From NCBI GenBank assembly GCA_026645735.1, contig JAPKMT010000015.1:1-60725 (forward strand): DNA of 60,725 bases. The letters are read 5' to 3'. A model generated the notes under the pieces. It did not search any database and was not told the DNA's origin. It saw only the letters and a program-made list of their open reading frames with translations. Positions within the stretch are counted from its first letter, which is position 1. Each line of letters starts with the position of its first letter. Both the position numbers and the translations under genes were made by a program. Below, piece after piece: positions 51,943 through 60,637 of the stretch. This stretch comes from Flexilinea sp. (GTDB lineage: Bacteria; Chloroflexota; Anaerolineae; Anaerolineales; Anaerolineaceae).

Positions 51943-53454
51943 TCATTCAACGATTTTTGCCTGCCAGATATCAATATAACCATCCGGATAAGGTGCCAGA
52001 TCAAAGCGGGTGCTTTGTCCCTGGAATTGAGGGAGTCTCCATAAGTAGATCCATGGCATATCAGTCCAGAGAATTTGTTGTGCTTTGTAGCTCAATTCTT
52101 TCTTCTTTTCCGGATCTGTTTCAACTTTCATGGCATCAATGGTCGCATCAAATTCTGCGCTTACATAATTACCGGCGTTGTCAATATCCGTTGAATAGAA
52201 TGTGTTCAATTCCTTGATCGGCAGATTATATGTTCCCAGTCCAAGATACATCAGGCCAGGATGATCATGGGTTTCCAGCAGTTCCCAGAGTTTGTTTTCT
52301 TCAATCACTTCAAAGTTGATCTTAATTCCAACATTCTCGAGGTCTTGTGCCAATAACTGCGCTACATCTTTGTCATTTCCAAAGCCACCAGCAGTTGTCT
52401 GCAGGGTCACTTCAAATCCATCCGCATAACCGGCTTCTGCCAGCAAAGCCTTTGCTTTTTCTGGATCATAGGTGTATGGGACAAGAGACGGGTCGTTGTT
52501 TGGTGAATTCACCGTGGACTGCAACGGTTCTGTCGAACCAGCCAGCAGTGCATCGATGATGGTTTGGCGATCAATAGCATACTGCATCGCTTCACGGACT
52601 TTATGGTTGGCAAGAATTTCATTATTCAACTGCGGCATCAAATGCATTTTACGCAGACTCTGATATGAGACCAGACGTGAAATGTCAGTGTTGGCTGATT
52701 CAGCCAAATCAACATTCAGGTTGATCGCCAGGTCAGCATTGCCGGTGATCAATTCATTCAGACGCTGTGAGGCTTCAGGAATAACACGAATGACTGCGTT
52801 TTCAATGACAGGTGCTCCCTGGAAATAATCAGGATTGGCTGTAACAGTCAAATGGTCGTCTTTCACCCATTCAACAAATTTGAACGGGCCTGTCCCAACC
52901 GGTTTTACAGCAGCTTCTTCAGGTGAAATCGAAGCATAGTATTTTGGGGCTACAATGAATGTACGACCAAGATACCAGCAAAGATCATCAAATGGTTCAC
53001 TGGTGATAATCTGAACGGTGTAATCATCGATTTTCTTGATTTCCTGGTATGGTGTTTCATAGAAAATAGCGTTGTTGTTCTTGAAGCCCTCTGATTGCAT
53101 CCGCTCAAAAGAAAAAAGCACTGCATCAGCGTTGAAGGGTTCTCCGTTATGGAAAGTTGCATCTTTGGTAAGATAGAACTCCCAGGTATTCCCGTCAATT
53201 CGTTTCCATGATTCAGCCAGTTCCGGAATCGGTTGACCATTGATGTCGTTCATAACGAGAACATCAAAAATCCAGTACCCGACCGATCTTGTAAACATGC
53301 CATTAAATTTGTGCGGATCCAATGTCGCAACATCAGCTGCATTAACAATGGTAACGGGTTTGTCAGCCGTAGAATTGGCCTCAACAACGGCAAAAGACAG
53401 TAATGCAATTAATAAAACTGAAAATACAACCATTACGCTAAAACGTTTTTTCAT
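51943..53454 (-). CDS. Peptide/nickel-type ABC substrate-binding protein, secreted
   Basis: A 503-residue SBP_bac_5 protein with a classical signal peptide (MKKRFS, hydrophobic core to about residue 26, no lipobox cysteine). Family blocks seen: FDVLVMNDINGQPIPELAESW, ATFHNGEPFNADAVLFSFER, PVGTGPFKF, HKVREAMQYAIDRQTIIDALL and YDPEKAKALLAEAGY. AAAGGAG lies just before the ATG. First gene of the operon. The substrate is probably peptides or a related small solute. Confidence 0.94.
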   Translation of the reverse strand: MKKRFSVMVVFSVLLIALLSFAVVEANSTADKPVTIVNAADVATLDPHKFNGMFTRSVGYWIFDVLVMNDINGQPIPELAESWKRIDGNTWEFYLTKDATFHNGEPFNADAVLFSFERMQSEGFKNNNAIFYETPYQEIKKIDDYTVQIITSEPFDDLCWYLGRTFIVAPKYYASISPEEAAVKPVGTGPFKFVEWVKDDHLTVTANPDYFQGAPVIENAVIRVIPEASQRLNELITGNADLAINLNVDLAESANTDISRLVSYQSLRKMHLMPQLNNEILANHKVREAMQYAIDRQTIIDALLAGSTEPLQSTVNSPNNDPSLVPYTYDPEKAKALLAEAGYADGFEVTLQTTAGGFGNDKDVAQLLAQDLENVGIKINFEVIEENKLWELLETHDHPGLMYLGLGTYNLPIKELNTFYSTDIDNAGNYVSAEFDATIDAMKVETDPEKKKELSYKAQQILWTDMPWIYLWRLPQFQGQSTRFDLAPYPDGYIDIWQAKIVE

Positions 53455-53531
53455 GATTTTCTCCTTTTTTTTTCCGATTTCAATTCGAAGTTATTGATTA
53501 GTACGCATCGAGAGTTTCGAATGAAAACGGT

Positions 53532-53921
53532 TTATACCGATTTCAGTACAGATTGGATTTCAATTGTATGTCCTTCAGGATCTTCGAAAAGAAAAGCTTT
53601 TATTCCTAAATCGGGGTTCTCTTTCAGTTCTTTAATTGGAACAATTCCCTTCCCTTTGATGTGTTTGTACCATGCATCTACATCCGGAACTCGAAAGCAT
53701 TGGATCAGCGGTTTGATGTCATTGGCTTTATGGAAACCGCGTGCACCATCCACCAAACCCACCATTCCACTATCCGATGTTTGATAGATCTTTGTCCAGC
53801 CCTGGTCTATTACCAGTTCAAAACCCATAACACCTTCATAAAACTCCATTGCTTTTGGTAAATCTTTGAAATAAATAAATAAAATACTGTAATCGATACC
53901 TGGATTATTGCTCTTGATCAT
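53532..53921 (-). CDS. VOC/glyoxalase-fold protein
   Basis: About 129 residues of the vicinal oxygen chelate superfamily. YSILFIYFKDLPKAMEFYEGVMGFEL is the N-terminal beta-alpha-beta unit, and AFLFEDPEGHTIEIQSV carries the typical C-terminal metal-ligand Glu. I chose ATG 53921 because AAAGGG lies 6 nt upstream; the frame is open to 54014 without a ribosome site. The substrate is unknown. Confidence 0.85.
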   Translation of the reverse strand: MIKSNNPGIDYSILFIYFKDLPKAMEFYEGVMGFELVIDQGWTKIYQTSDSGMVGLVDGARGFHKANDIKPLIQCFRVPDVDAWYKHIKGKGIVPIKELKENPDLGIKAFLFEDPEGHTIEIQSVLKSV

Positions 53922-54165
53922 TTTTTTCCCTTTCAGTCCGTTTATTCCTGATAGTCCATTCTTCAAAAAGCTGGATGATGTGATTTTACAAATAACCACG
54001 CCGAAGTTATGCATGGATTTTCAGTATTTTGGATTATAGCAGGAAAGAAAAAATATGGCTATATGAACCAATTGAAATATTTCTTTGTCGACAATCGCCC
54101 AAATTTCTTAACTGGCTGAATCCATTTTTTTTCAGATAAAAAAAGCTGACGGCTGATCAAAATTT

Positions 54166-54804
54166 TTATAATGGCAGACCTTTCGTCAAGCCAAGATCCA
54201 ATGCTTTGTACAAATAACAGGAGGCGATACTCGCATAGGGATGCCATTTCTCACATGCCGCAATAATCTCGGATGGTTTGGGCCCTTTCACCTGATACAA
54301 CCAGGAATATGCCTGCAAAAAAGCGCCATCCTCATATGGAAGAATATCTTCTCGACCTAACACAAAAATCAGATACATTTTCGCTGACCAGGATCCGATT
54401 CCACGTAAAGCGGTTAATACCCTGAGTACTTCTGCATCCGGCATTGTATCTAAAGCGGAAAAACTAAGTTTCTCCATTAACACACATTCGGACAAGTTCA
54501 AGATGTACCCGGCTTTGGAATTCGACAGGCCCACACTGCGCAAATCCGCAACCGATAGTCCAGATACAATTTCCGGAGTTATCGTATCACCACATAACTT
54601 TTCAAAGCGCTGCGTAATCACATCGGCAGCTTTGTTGGAGAGCATTTGCCCAATGATAGTTTGCACCAAAAATACGTAAGGAGTAAAACCACACTGGTAT
54701 TCGATTGTACCGATTGCCTGGATGAGAGATTTCATCTTCTCATCCACAGAAGACAGATGCCGAACTGAGTCGCTTTTACCCGTAATCTGAATTGCTGTTG
54801 TCAT
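54166..54804 (-). CDS. HhH-GPD DNA glycosylase (AlkA/3-methyladenine type)
   Basis: 212 residues. The helix-hairpin-helix is LRGIGSWSAKMYLIFVLGRED, followed by the catalytic aspartate in LPYEDGAF. VQTIIGQMLSNKAA is the conserved N-terminal helix of the domain. No Fe-S cysteine cluster is seen, which fits AlkA-type rather than Nth/MutY. It would remove alkylated purines in base excision repair. GGAAAGGA lies 4 nt before the ATG. Confidence 0.88.
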   Translation of the reverse strand: MTTAIQITGKSDSVRHLSSVDEKMKSLIQAIGTIEYQCGFTPYVFLVQTIIGQMLSNKAADVITQRFEKLCGDTITPEIVSGLSVADLRSVGLSNSKAGYILNLSECVLMEKLSFSALDTMPDAEVLRVLTALRGIGSWSAKMYLIFVLGREDILPYEDGAFLQAYSWLYQVKGPKPSEIIAACEKWHPYASIASCYLYKALDLGLTKGLPL

Positions 54805-54854
54805 AGGATCCTTTCCGTTCTAACTGTTCGGATACTTATGAAACGATGTGAATC

Positions 54855-54900
54855 CAACGATTCGAAATATGAGAAGGATTTTTCAAATTTCGAATTACTG
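54855..54900 (+). repeat. Internally deleted hairpin element (copy J)
   Basis: The two termini are joined without the centre: CAACGATTCGAAATATGAG next to TTTTTCAAATTTCGAATTACTG-type sequence. The 9-bp flanks ATGTGAATC and ATATGAATC match at 8 of 9 positions, consistent with an old target duplication. Confidence 0.85.
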
Positions 54901-54916
54901 ATATGAATCCCAAAAG

Positions 54917-55363
54917 CTAACGGACTCGAATTTTCAGGACTATTTTCCGTATCGTCGCGCTTTTCTCGATCATAATTTTCGGCTGGTGGGCATCGCTCGG
55001 AAACAGGATGAAGAAATTTCCGGCGGTTAACGGGAAAATATCGCCTTTCCCTTCCAGACGGACGAAATCTTTCTGATCATCATATTCTGCCTGATGCAGA
55101 TGATCCGTCAACGCCCAACTGATGCCTTCAGCGCCCGAAATGCAATATTGGACGTCGATATAGCGTTTATGGGCTTCAAAATGACATTCTTCGATTGGTT
55201 TCGTCTCATATGACTGAACCAGCGCATAATCATCGTCACTGATTTCATAGCGACCCAGGTCCAAATCACCGGTACGATGATCATATAAAAATTGCATCCC
55301 TTTTTCAAAACCCTCACCGAAAGAAGCATAGAATTTTGCGCGTTCGATTTGATCGATAATCAT
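54917..55363 (-). CDS. YhcH/YjgK/YiaL family protein
   Basis: A 148-residue cupin-like protein related to EbgC. FEAHKRYIDVQYCISGAEGI holds conserved metal-binding His/Asp residues, and FFILFPSDAHQPKIM the second His motif. Members are linked to sugar (sialic acid or galactoside) metabolism as mutarotase-like or accessory proteins. The start is supported by AAGGAG upstream. No sugar-catabolic neighbour is present to suggest a substrate. Confidence 0.88.
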   Translation of the reverse strand: MIIDQIERAKFYASFGEGFEKGMQFLYDHRTGDLDLGRYEISDDDYALVQSYETKPIEECHFEAHKRYIDVQYCISGAEGISWALTDHLHQAEYDDQKDFVRLEGKGDIFPLTAGNFFILFPSDAHQPKIMIEKSATIRKIVLKIRVR

Positions 55364-55508
55364 TACAATCTCCTTGATTTTTCTGGATGAATCAGTGTTC
55401 TTATTCTGTATTATTTTGGCAGATCTTGATTTTGTGCTTCAACAACAGGAAATTATAAACGAAGGCTTCCATTTCAGGTTTTGAATTTTCAATCGCTGTA
55501 ATTCCTAC

Positions 55509-55631
55509 CAGCTATTCAATATATGGAAAGAATTATTTATTGTTGTGTTATTTTTGCGTGGAGTGCAAAAATAACACAACAATAATTTTTCTCTCTCTTA
55601 GCAAAAGGTGGATCCAAATTTTGAAATGCTG
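55509..55631 (+). mobile_element. Hairpin element, copy K, full length
   Basis: 123 bp. The left terminus is CAGCTATTCAATATATGG. The 23-bp stem has arms 55537-55559 and 55563-55585 with loop GGA. It closes with GCGT/GTGC, so two G-U pairs replace the usual GCGC/GCGC. The right terminus ends TTTTGAAATGCTG. No clear flanking duplication is seen. Confidence 0.9.
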
Positions 55632-55681
55632 ACAGAATACTGATACAAATTCGATGAATATGTTATCTTTAAAATCGGAAT

Positions 55682-55802
55682 CAGCAATTCGAATTATGGA
55701 AATGTTTTTCGAATAGAGAAAGAAAATTTTTTGTTGTAGTGTTATTGCGCTTCGCGCAAAAACACTACAACAAAATTATTTTTTTCATATTTCGAATCTC
55801 TG
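55682..55802 (+). mobile_element. Hairpin element, copy L, with exact 9-bp target duplication
   Basis: 121 bp. Both ends are of the left-terminus type (CAGCAATTCGAATTATGG and its counterpart ending TTTCGAATCTCTG). The stem has arms 55729-55750 and 55754-55775, loop TTC, with one A-A mismatch. AATCGGAAT is repeated exactly on both sides (55673-55681 and 55803-55811), a clean target-site duplication. Confidence 0.93.
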
Positions 55803-55821
55803 AATCGGAATACGATTAGAA

Positions 55822-56454
55822 ATGGGAATGAAAAAAATGGAAAGAAATCATAATGACAGGAAATACCCTTCCATTAAAGAAGCGAAAGCAGCATTAGCGG
55901 AAGCTGCACTGCTGAATCCTGGCAACTGGGTTCCCCATTCAGAATATACTGCAAAAGCCTGCCAGGCTATCGCAGAACGATGTGAAGACCTGAATGCAGA
56001 GAAAGCATTTGTACTGGGTTTGCTCCATGATATCGGTCGTTACATCGGTGTTGTCAAGGAAAAACACCAGATTTCCGGCTACTATTTTTGTATGGAACAC
56101 GGATGGGAAGATGCAGCACGAATATGTCTTACCCATTGCCATCCAACGCAATTGATTTCAATCAACCACCTGAATTGGGACATTTCAGATACAGAGTACG
56201 AGTTTTTGAGACAATTTGTGGAGGATGCCGCTTATGATGATTATGACCGTCTAATCCAGCTGTGCGATTGCCTGGCGATGCCGAATGGCTTTTGCATTAT
56301 TGAAAAACGTTTTGTAGATGTCGGACTACGATATGGTGTCAGCGATCATTCGATTAAAGCCTGGAAAAAAGTATTCGAATTGAAGAAATACTTTGAATTG
56401 AAAACTGATTGTTCCATTTACCAGTTGCTGCCTGGAGTTTTTGAAAATTTGTAA
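55822..56454 (+). CDS. HD-domain phosphohydrolase
   Basis: The 210-residue protein has an HD-superfamily metal site: His in WVPHSEYTAKAC, HD in LLHDIGRYIG, then CLTHCHP and DRLIQLCDCLAM. It resembles standalone HD hydrolases acting on nucleotides or phosphoesters; the substrate cannot be predicted. Three in-frame ATGs (55822, 55828, 55837) are possible starts and none has a strong ribosome site. Hairpin element L lies immediately upstream, so its promoter could have been altered by that insertion. Confidence 0.8.
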   Translation: MGMKKMERNHNDRKYPSIKEAKAALAEAALLNPGNWVPHSEYTAKACQAIAERCEDLNAEKAFVLGLLHDIGRYIGVVKEKHQISGYYFCMEHGWEDAARICLTHCHPTQLISINHLNWDISDTEYEFLRQFVEDAAYDDYDRLIQLCDCLAMPNGFCIIEKRFVDVGLRYGVSDHSIKAWKKVFELKKYFELKTDCSIYQLLPGVFENL

Positions 56455-56481
56455 TTGCTTTTCATTTTCAGGTTAAATAAG

Positions 56482-56525
56482 TTTTGAGGTTGTTTTTATA
56501 CAAAGCAATAATAACAACCTCAAAA
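56482..56525. terminator. Stem-loop between convergent genes
   Basis: TTTTGAGGTTGTT (56482-56494) pairs with AACAACCTCAAAA (56513-56525). With weak T/A runs it can serve the HD-domain gene or the convergent gene. The arms resemble the TTGTT core of the hairpin elements, so it might be a relic of one. Confidence 0.6.
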
Positions 56526-56543
56526 ACAAATCCGTTGGCCGAA

Positions 56544-56852
56544 TTATGGATTGTACTGAAAATCAACGGTTACACGGGAAGCAGTTACTTTGGATAGATA
56601 TTCCCCCACTTTTTTATGGTCCGGATGATTAATATAGATCTGCAGGTCAGTTTCATTATCAAAATCTGCAATCAGAACAAAATCGTAGGATGCGATAGTA
56701 TGCAGAATATCTTTTCCAATCTGCATTGATTTTATTTGCGGAATAATAGGCTGCAGAGCAAGGGCACGTTCGCGAACTATATCCATATTTTCCTGTTTGT
56801 TATGTTCTTCTGCCTTATCCAGAAATCTCCACATTACGATGTGTTTAATCAT
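56544..56852 (-). CDS. Dabb-domain (stress-responsive A/B barrel) protein
   Basis: 102 residues of the dimeric alpha/beta barrel family. It starts MIKHIVMWRF, which is typical, and has ASYDFVLIADFDNETDLQIY and INHPDHKKVGEYL. AGGAAAGG precedes the ATG. The biochemical role of most members is unknown. Confidence 0.88.
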   Translation of the reverse strand: MIKHIVMWRFLDKAEEHNKQENMDIVRERALALQPIIPQIKSMQIGKDILHTIASYDFVLIADFDNETDLQIYINHPDHKKVGEYLSKVTASRVTVDFQYNP

Positions 56853-56922
56853 AATTTTTCCTTTCCTGATTTGGATCGCTTAAATTAATTATAAAATAGA
56901 TTCCGTTAATTCAACTGCGGAT

Positions 56923-57009
56923 CAGCAATTCGAAATATACGAAGAAGTATAGGTTATTGTAAAGTTTTCTCGACCGAGTCGAAAGGTTGATTCATATTTT
57001 GGATTACTG
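56923..57009 (+). repeat. Shortened hairpin element (copy M)
   Basis: Both termini are present (CAGCAATTCGAAATATAC; CATATTTTGGATTACTG), but the central hairpin is replaced by a short unrelated stem. The flanks CTGCGGAT and CTGTGGAT match at 7 of 8 positions. A further terminus-like motif (AAATTCGAATTACTG) lies at 57191-57205. Confidence 0.75.
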
Positions 57010-57286
57010 CTGTGGATTACGTTCTCAATTTTTTTTGTCATATTTTTTAATACACAGTATCGTGCAGGATGTGTGGTCCAATTCCTCATTAGGCGAATAC
57101 ATGTGCTTTCAGCAACTAGAAATATAATATTGCTAAACAGATCAATTCAGAAAAATAGGTGTTGTATAGTTTTTTTCGTAACGGGGAAATAAATTCGAAT
57201 TACTGTTAGAATAAATTTTTTGATGGGAGTTACCAACATCAAAAAATTCAAAAAGTAGCCAATCTACCTTACTAAGGAGAAATTTT
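57010..57286 (+). promoter_or_regulatory. glmS upstream region with leader hairpin
   Basis: A TATAAT at 57124-57129 may be the -10 box. At 57214-57225 and 57237-57248 AATTTTTTGATG pairs with CATCAAAAAATT around GGAGTTACCAA, 38 nt before the start codon. It does not have the glmS ribozyme core as I know it. A regulatory role is possible but not shown. Confidence 0.45.
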
Positions 57287-59110
57287 ATGTGTGGAATTGT
57301 TGGATATACCGGTAAAAATAACTCCGTGGAAATCCTTTTGGATTCATTATCCGGTTTGGAATACCGGGGTTACGATTCCGCTGGTATTTCAGTTTTTGTT
57401 GATCAAGAAATTACAACGATTAAATCTGTTGGACGATTGGAACGGTTACGGAATCGGATTGACAAAAAATATCCGGATTTGTACAGCAATTGCGGAATTG
57501 GACACACACGATGGGCAACTCACGGCAAGCCGTCGGATGCAAATGCACATCCACACATCACAGATCAATTATCTCTGATTCACAATGGCATTATTGAAAA
57601 CTACCAGACACTCCGCAAAGATCTCTATGACAAAGGGTACGAATTTGTTTCTGAAACGGATACTGAAGTTGCGGTCAAACTCATCGACAGCCTCTATAGT
57701 GGAAATCCAGTCAGGACATTATTTGAAATCCAGAAAAAGCTGGAGGGTTCCTATGCATTTGCGCTGATCTTCGCAGATCATCCGGGACAAATCTATGCCA
57801 TGCGGAATTCCAGTACACTGATTTGCGCAAAGAACGATGAAGGATCCTTTCTTTCGTCGGATATGCCGGCAATTTTAAAATACACACAGACATACACGCT
57901 GATCAATGAATTTGAAGTTGTATGTTTGGAACCCGATCAAATTACAATTTATACTTCGGAAAAAGAAATCCGGAAACCGGAATGGCAAACCGCAAAATGG
58001 ACGATGGAACAGGCGAAGAAGGGCGGTTTTGACCATTTCATGCTGAAAGAAATTTTCGAACAGCCGCAGGTTCTATCCGATACCATCCATCCCCGCATTA
58101 TCGACGGCTTCCCTTCTTTTACACAAGATGGGATCAAGGAAAATTTTTGGCTCCATTTCAATCGAATTTCAATCGTTGCCTGTGGAACTGCACTACATGC
58201 CGGGATGGTCGGGAAAGCGCTGATTGAAAAACTGTCGCATATCCCCGTTGAATGTGACATCGCATCGGAATTTCGTTATCGGAATCCGATCATGACCAAA
58301 AACACGCTGGTCATTGTCATTTCCCAATCCGGTGAAACCTTGGACACTTTGGCAGCAGTACGTCTGGCCAAGCTACGCGGCCTCCCCACAGTTGCGATCG
58401 TCAATGTTCCGGGATCATCCATTTCACGGGAAGCGGATTACACTATTTACACTTATGCAGGCCCTGAGATTTCCGTCGCATCGACCAAAGCTTACTCCGT
58501 CCAGTTATCCATTATGTATCTGATCGCCATGAAGCTGGCAATGACAACCGGTACACGAAGTTTTGAAGAAATACGCGCGTTATCCAAAGGACTTTTAGAA
58601 GCAGCCGAAGCAACGCAGCTGGTTTTAAAACTAAAAGAATATACCCAATTTTGCGCCGGTCAGTTTGCAGATATTAAAGATCTGTTCTTCTTTGGACGCG
58701 GTCTGGATTACTCACTTTCTTTGGAAGGCTCGCTGAAGATGAAAGAAATCAGCTATATTCATTGTGAAGCCTACGCAGCAGGTGAAATGAAACACGGTAC
58801 GATTGCATTGATCGCACCCGGCGTTCCGGTGGTTGCTGTCTGTACACAGGAATTTCTCCTCACGAAAATGATTGGAAATATTAAAGAAGTTCAAAGCCGG
58901 GGTGCTAAAGTACTGCTGATTACCAAAGAGGGAATGGAGATTGATCCTGAGTTATACAACTATCGGATTAATCTGCCAGTCCTCAATGATATTTTTATGC
59001 CGTTGGTTGGTGTCATTGTATTGCAATTGTTAGCTTATTATTCGGCTGTGATTAGAGATTTGGATGTTGATAAACCAAGGAACCTAGCCAAAAGTGTTAC
59101 AGTGGAATAA
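57287..59110 (+). CDS. glmS: Glutamine-fructose-6-phosphate aminotransferase (isomerizing)
   Basis: 607 residues, standard length. It makes glucosamine-6-phosphate for cell-wall precursors. The Ntn glutaminase domain starts MCGIVGYTG with Cys2 as nucleophile; GHTRWATHGKPSDANAHPH follows. Two SIS domains bind fructose-6-phosphate (VACGTALHAGMVGKALIE; SQSGETLDTLAA; VASTKAYSVQ; FFGRGLDYSLSLEGSLKMKEIS), and the C-terminus is LDVDKPRNLAKSVTVE. AAGGAG lies 7 nt before the ATG. Confidence 0.98.
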   Translation: MCGIVGYTGKNNSVEILLDSLSGLEYRGYDSAGISVFVDQEITTIKSVGRLERLRNRIDKKYPDLYSNCGIGHTRWATHGKPSDANAHPHITDQLSLIHNGIIENYQTLRKDLYDKGYEFVSETDTEVAVKLIDSLYSGNPVRTLFEIQKKLEGSYAFALIFADHPGQIYAMRNSSTLICAKNDEGSFLSSDMPAILKYTQTYTLINEFEVVCLEPDQITIYTSEKEIRKPEWQTAKWTMEQAKKGGFDHFMLKEIFEQPQVLSDTIHPRIIDGFPSFTQDGIKENFWLHFNRISIVACGTALHAGMVGKALIEKLSHIPVECDIASEFRYRNPIMTKNTLVIVISQSGETLDTLAAVRLAKLRGLPTVAIVNVPGSSISREADYTIYTYAGPEISVASTKAYSVQLSIMYLIAMKLAMTTGTRSFEEIRALSKGLLEAAEATQLVLKLKEYTQFCAGQFADIKDLFFFGRGLDYSLSLEGSLKMKEISYIHCEAYAAGEMKHGTIALIAPGVPVVAVCTQEFLLTKMIGNIKEVQSRGAKVLLITKEGMEIDPELYNYRINLPVLNDIFMPLVGVIVLQLLAYYSAVIRDLDVDKPRNLAKSVTVE

Positions 59111-59130
59111 TCCAACAGAATGGTTTTAAA

Positions 59131-59162
59131 CCTTGTTGTTCCTTTCCATATTTGGAATTGCC
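59131..59162 (-). repeat. Relic of the hairpin element after glmS (copy N)
   Basis: CTTGTTGTT is followed by CCATATTTGGAATTGC, a degenerate hairpin base and left terminus in minus orientation. Confidence 0.45.
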
Positions 59163-59182
59163 GTGAAATTGCAGATTTTTTG

Positions 59183-59209
59183 TTGAAAAAATTGCAGACG
59201 GTGTATAAT
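59183..59209 (+). promoter_or_regulatory. Probable promoter of ilvE
   Basis: TTGAAA (59183-59188) and TATAAT (59204-59209), 15 nt apart; an overlapping TTGTTG gives an 18-nt spacer. It lies 131 nt before the start codon. Confidence 0.5.
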
Positions 59210-59340
59210 CTATTGCTAATCGTTCTTGAAATATCATTCAGATTATCTTAATATAGGCAATCATTCCAAAGGAACCTCCGCATAATGCGTGAAGAAATTT
59301 TTGAACATTGGATTAACACTTGATAAGAAAGGAAGAAATT

Positions 59341-60411
59341 ATGTTGGAAATCAGAATCGAGAAAACAACAAAGCCAAAACAGAAACCCGAAAATAATGCA
59401 AAGCTTCCCTTTGGCACGATTTTCACTGATCACATGTTTGTGATGAATTATGATGAAGGAAAAGGCTGGCATGATGCCAGAATCATTCCTTATCAGAATC
59501 TGTCATTGGAACCATCCGCTATGGTATTTCATTACGGTCAGGAAATGTTCGAAGGCATGAAAGCCTATAAAACCCAGGATGGCAGAACGCTTCTTTTCCG
59601 TCCTAACAAAAATATCGAACGGGCAAACAATTCAAATGCGCGGCTTTGTATTCCTCAAATTCCGCCTGAATCATTCTTGGATGCATTAAAAGCAATTGTC
59701 AAAACTGATGCGGATTGGATTCCAACCGCCGAGGGTACGTCCCTCTACATCAGGCCGTTTGTCATCGCAACGGAACCGCACCTGGGTGTGAAAGCTTCCT
59801 CCTCTTATCTCTTTATCATCATTCTTTCTCCGAGCGGCGCATATTATGCCAACGGTTTTAATCCCGTTAAAATCTGGATTGAGGACGATTACGTCCGTGC
59901 AGTTCGCGGTGGTATCGGAGAGTCAAAGACCGGGGGGAACTATGTGGCCAGCCTGAAAGCACAAGAAAAAGCGCATGATGGCGGGTACAATCAGGTTTTA
60001 TGGCTTGATGGTGTGGAACGTAAATACATCGAAGAAGTCGGAGCAATGAATATCTTCTTCAAGATCAACGGTACTGTGATTACACCGCAATTAAATGGCA
60101 GTATTCTTCCCGGCGTCACGCGGACATCTGTGATTGACTTGTGCAAGAGCTGGGGATACCCGACAGAAGAACGAAAAATTTCAATCGATGAGGTTTTCGA
60201 AGCATATCAAAAAGGTCAATTGGAAGAAGTCTGGGGAACAGGTACCGCTGCAGTAATCTCTCCAGTAGATTTGTTGAAATGGGAAGATCATCTGATGCCG
60301 GTAAATCCTGGAAAAATTGGCCCTTTGAGCCAAAAGCTGTACGATACCATCACTGGTATTCAACTGGGAAAAATCGAAGATTCATTCCATTGGACACTCG
60401 AAGTAAAATAA
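59341..60411 (+). CDS. ilvE: Branched-chain amino acid aminotransferase
   Basis: 356 residues, of the longer (fold type IV, BCAT-II-like) form. It interconverts Val, Leu and Ile with their 2-oxo acids. FHYGQEMFEGMKAY is the N-terminal signature. The PLP lysine is Lys206 in GNYVASLKAQEKA, and YIEEVGAMNIFF and LPGVTRTSVIDL bind the cofactor phosphate side. ATG 59341 has AAGGAAG 5 nt upstream; an in-frame TTG at 59320 is less likely. No other ilv genes are adjacent. A terminator follows. Confidence 0.97.
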   Translation: MLEIRIEKTTKPKQKPENNAKLPFGTIFTDHMFVMNYDEGKGWHDARIIPYQNLSLEPSAMVFHYGQEMFEGMKAYKTQDGRTLLFRPNKNIERANNSNARLCIPQIPPESFLDALKAIVKTDADWIPTAEGTSLYIRPFVIATEPHLGVKASSSYLFIIILSPSGAYYANGFNPVKIWIEDDYVRAVRGGIGESKTGGNYVASLKAQEKAHDGGYNQVLWLDGVERKYIEEVGAMNIFFKINGTVITPQLNGSILPGVTRTSVIDLCKSWGYPTEERKISIDEVFEAYQKGQLEEVWGTGTAAVISPVDLLKWEDHLMPVNPGKIGPLSQKLYDTITGIQLGKIEDSFHWTLEVK

Positions 60412-60490
60412 TCGATCTGAGAGAAAAAAGTGGGATTCATTACTCACCTTTTTTTAGAGCGATTCTTCATTTTTTTGGAAATACTGAGAA

Positions 60491-60522
60491 AAGCGAAAAC
60501 TTCCCAAATTTTCGCTTTTTTT
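60491..60522 (+). terminator. Terminator downstream of ilvE
   Basis: AAGCGAAAA (60491-60499) pairs with TTTTCGCTT (60509-60517), with T residues to 60522. An earlier weak stem (GTGGG/CTCAC, about 60431-60450) also precedes a T run. Confidence 0.85.
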
Positions 60523-60637
60523 CTTGAAGGTTTGTGATCAGTTCTTTTTCAATGGCTGATTCTGATATACTTAGCCATTAGTTTTCAAGCTGTTTCAAAA
60601 AAAAGTACCGATCAAAATTTATCGATTTAATAAAAAG

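Larger units (their letters stand above)
55364..55821. other. Intergenic region packed with two hairpin elements
   Basis: 458 bp between divergent genes. Copies K (55509-55631) and L (55682-55802) lie in it 50 bp apart. The second abuts the presumed promoter/leader of the HD-domain gene, which starts 10 nt after the right target duplication. Confidence 0.7.

Noticed and set aside
57010..57286. glmS ribozyme
   Set aside because: No sequence resembling the conserved catalytic core is visible; only a simple hairpin is present.
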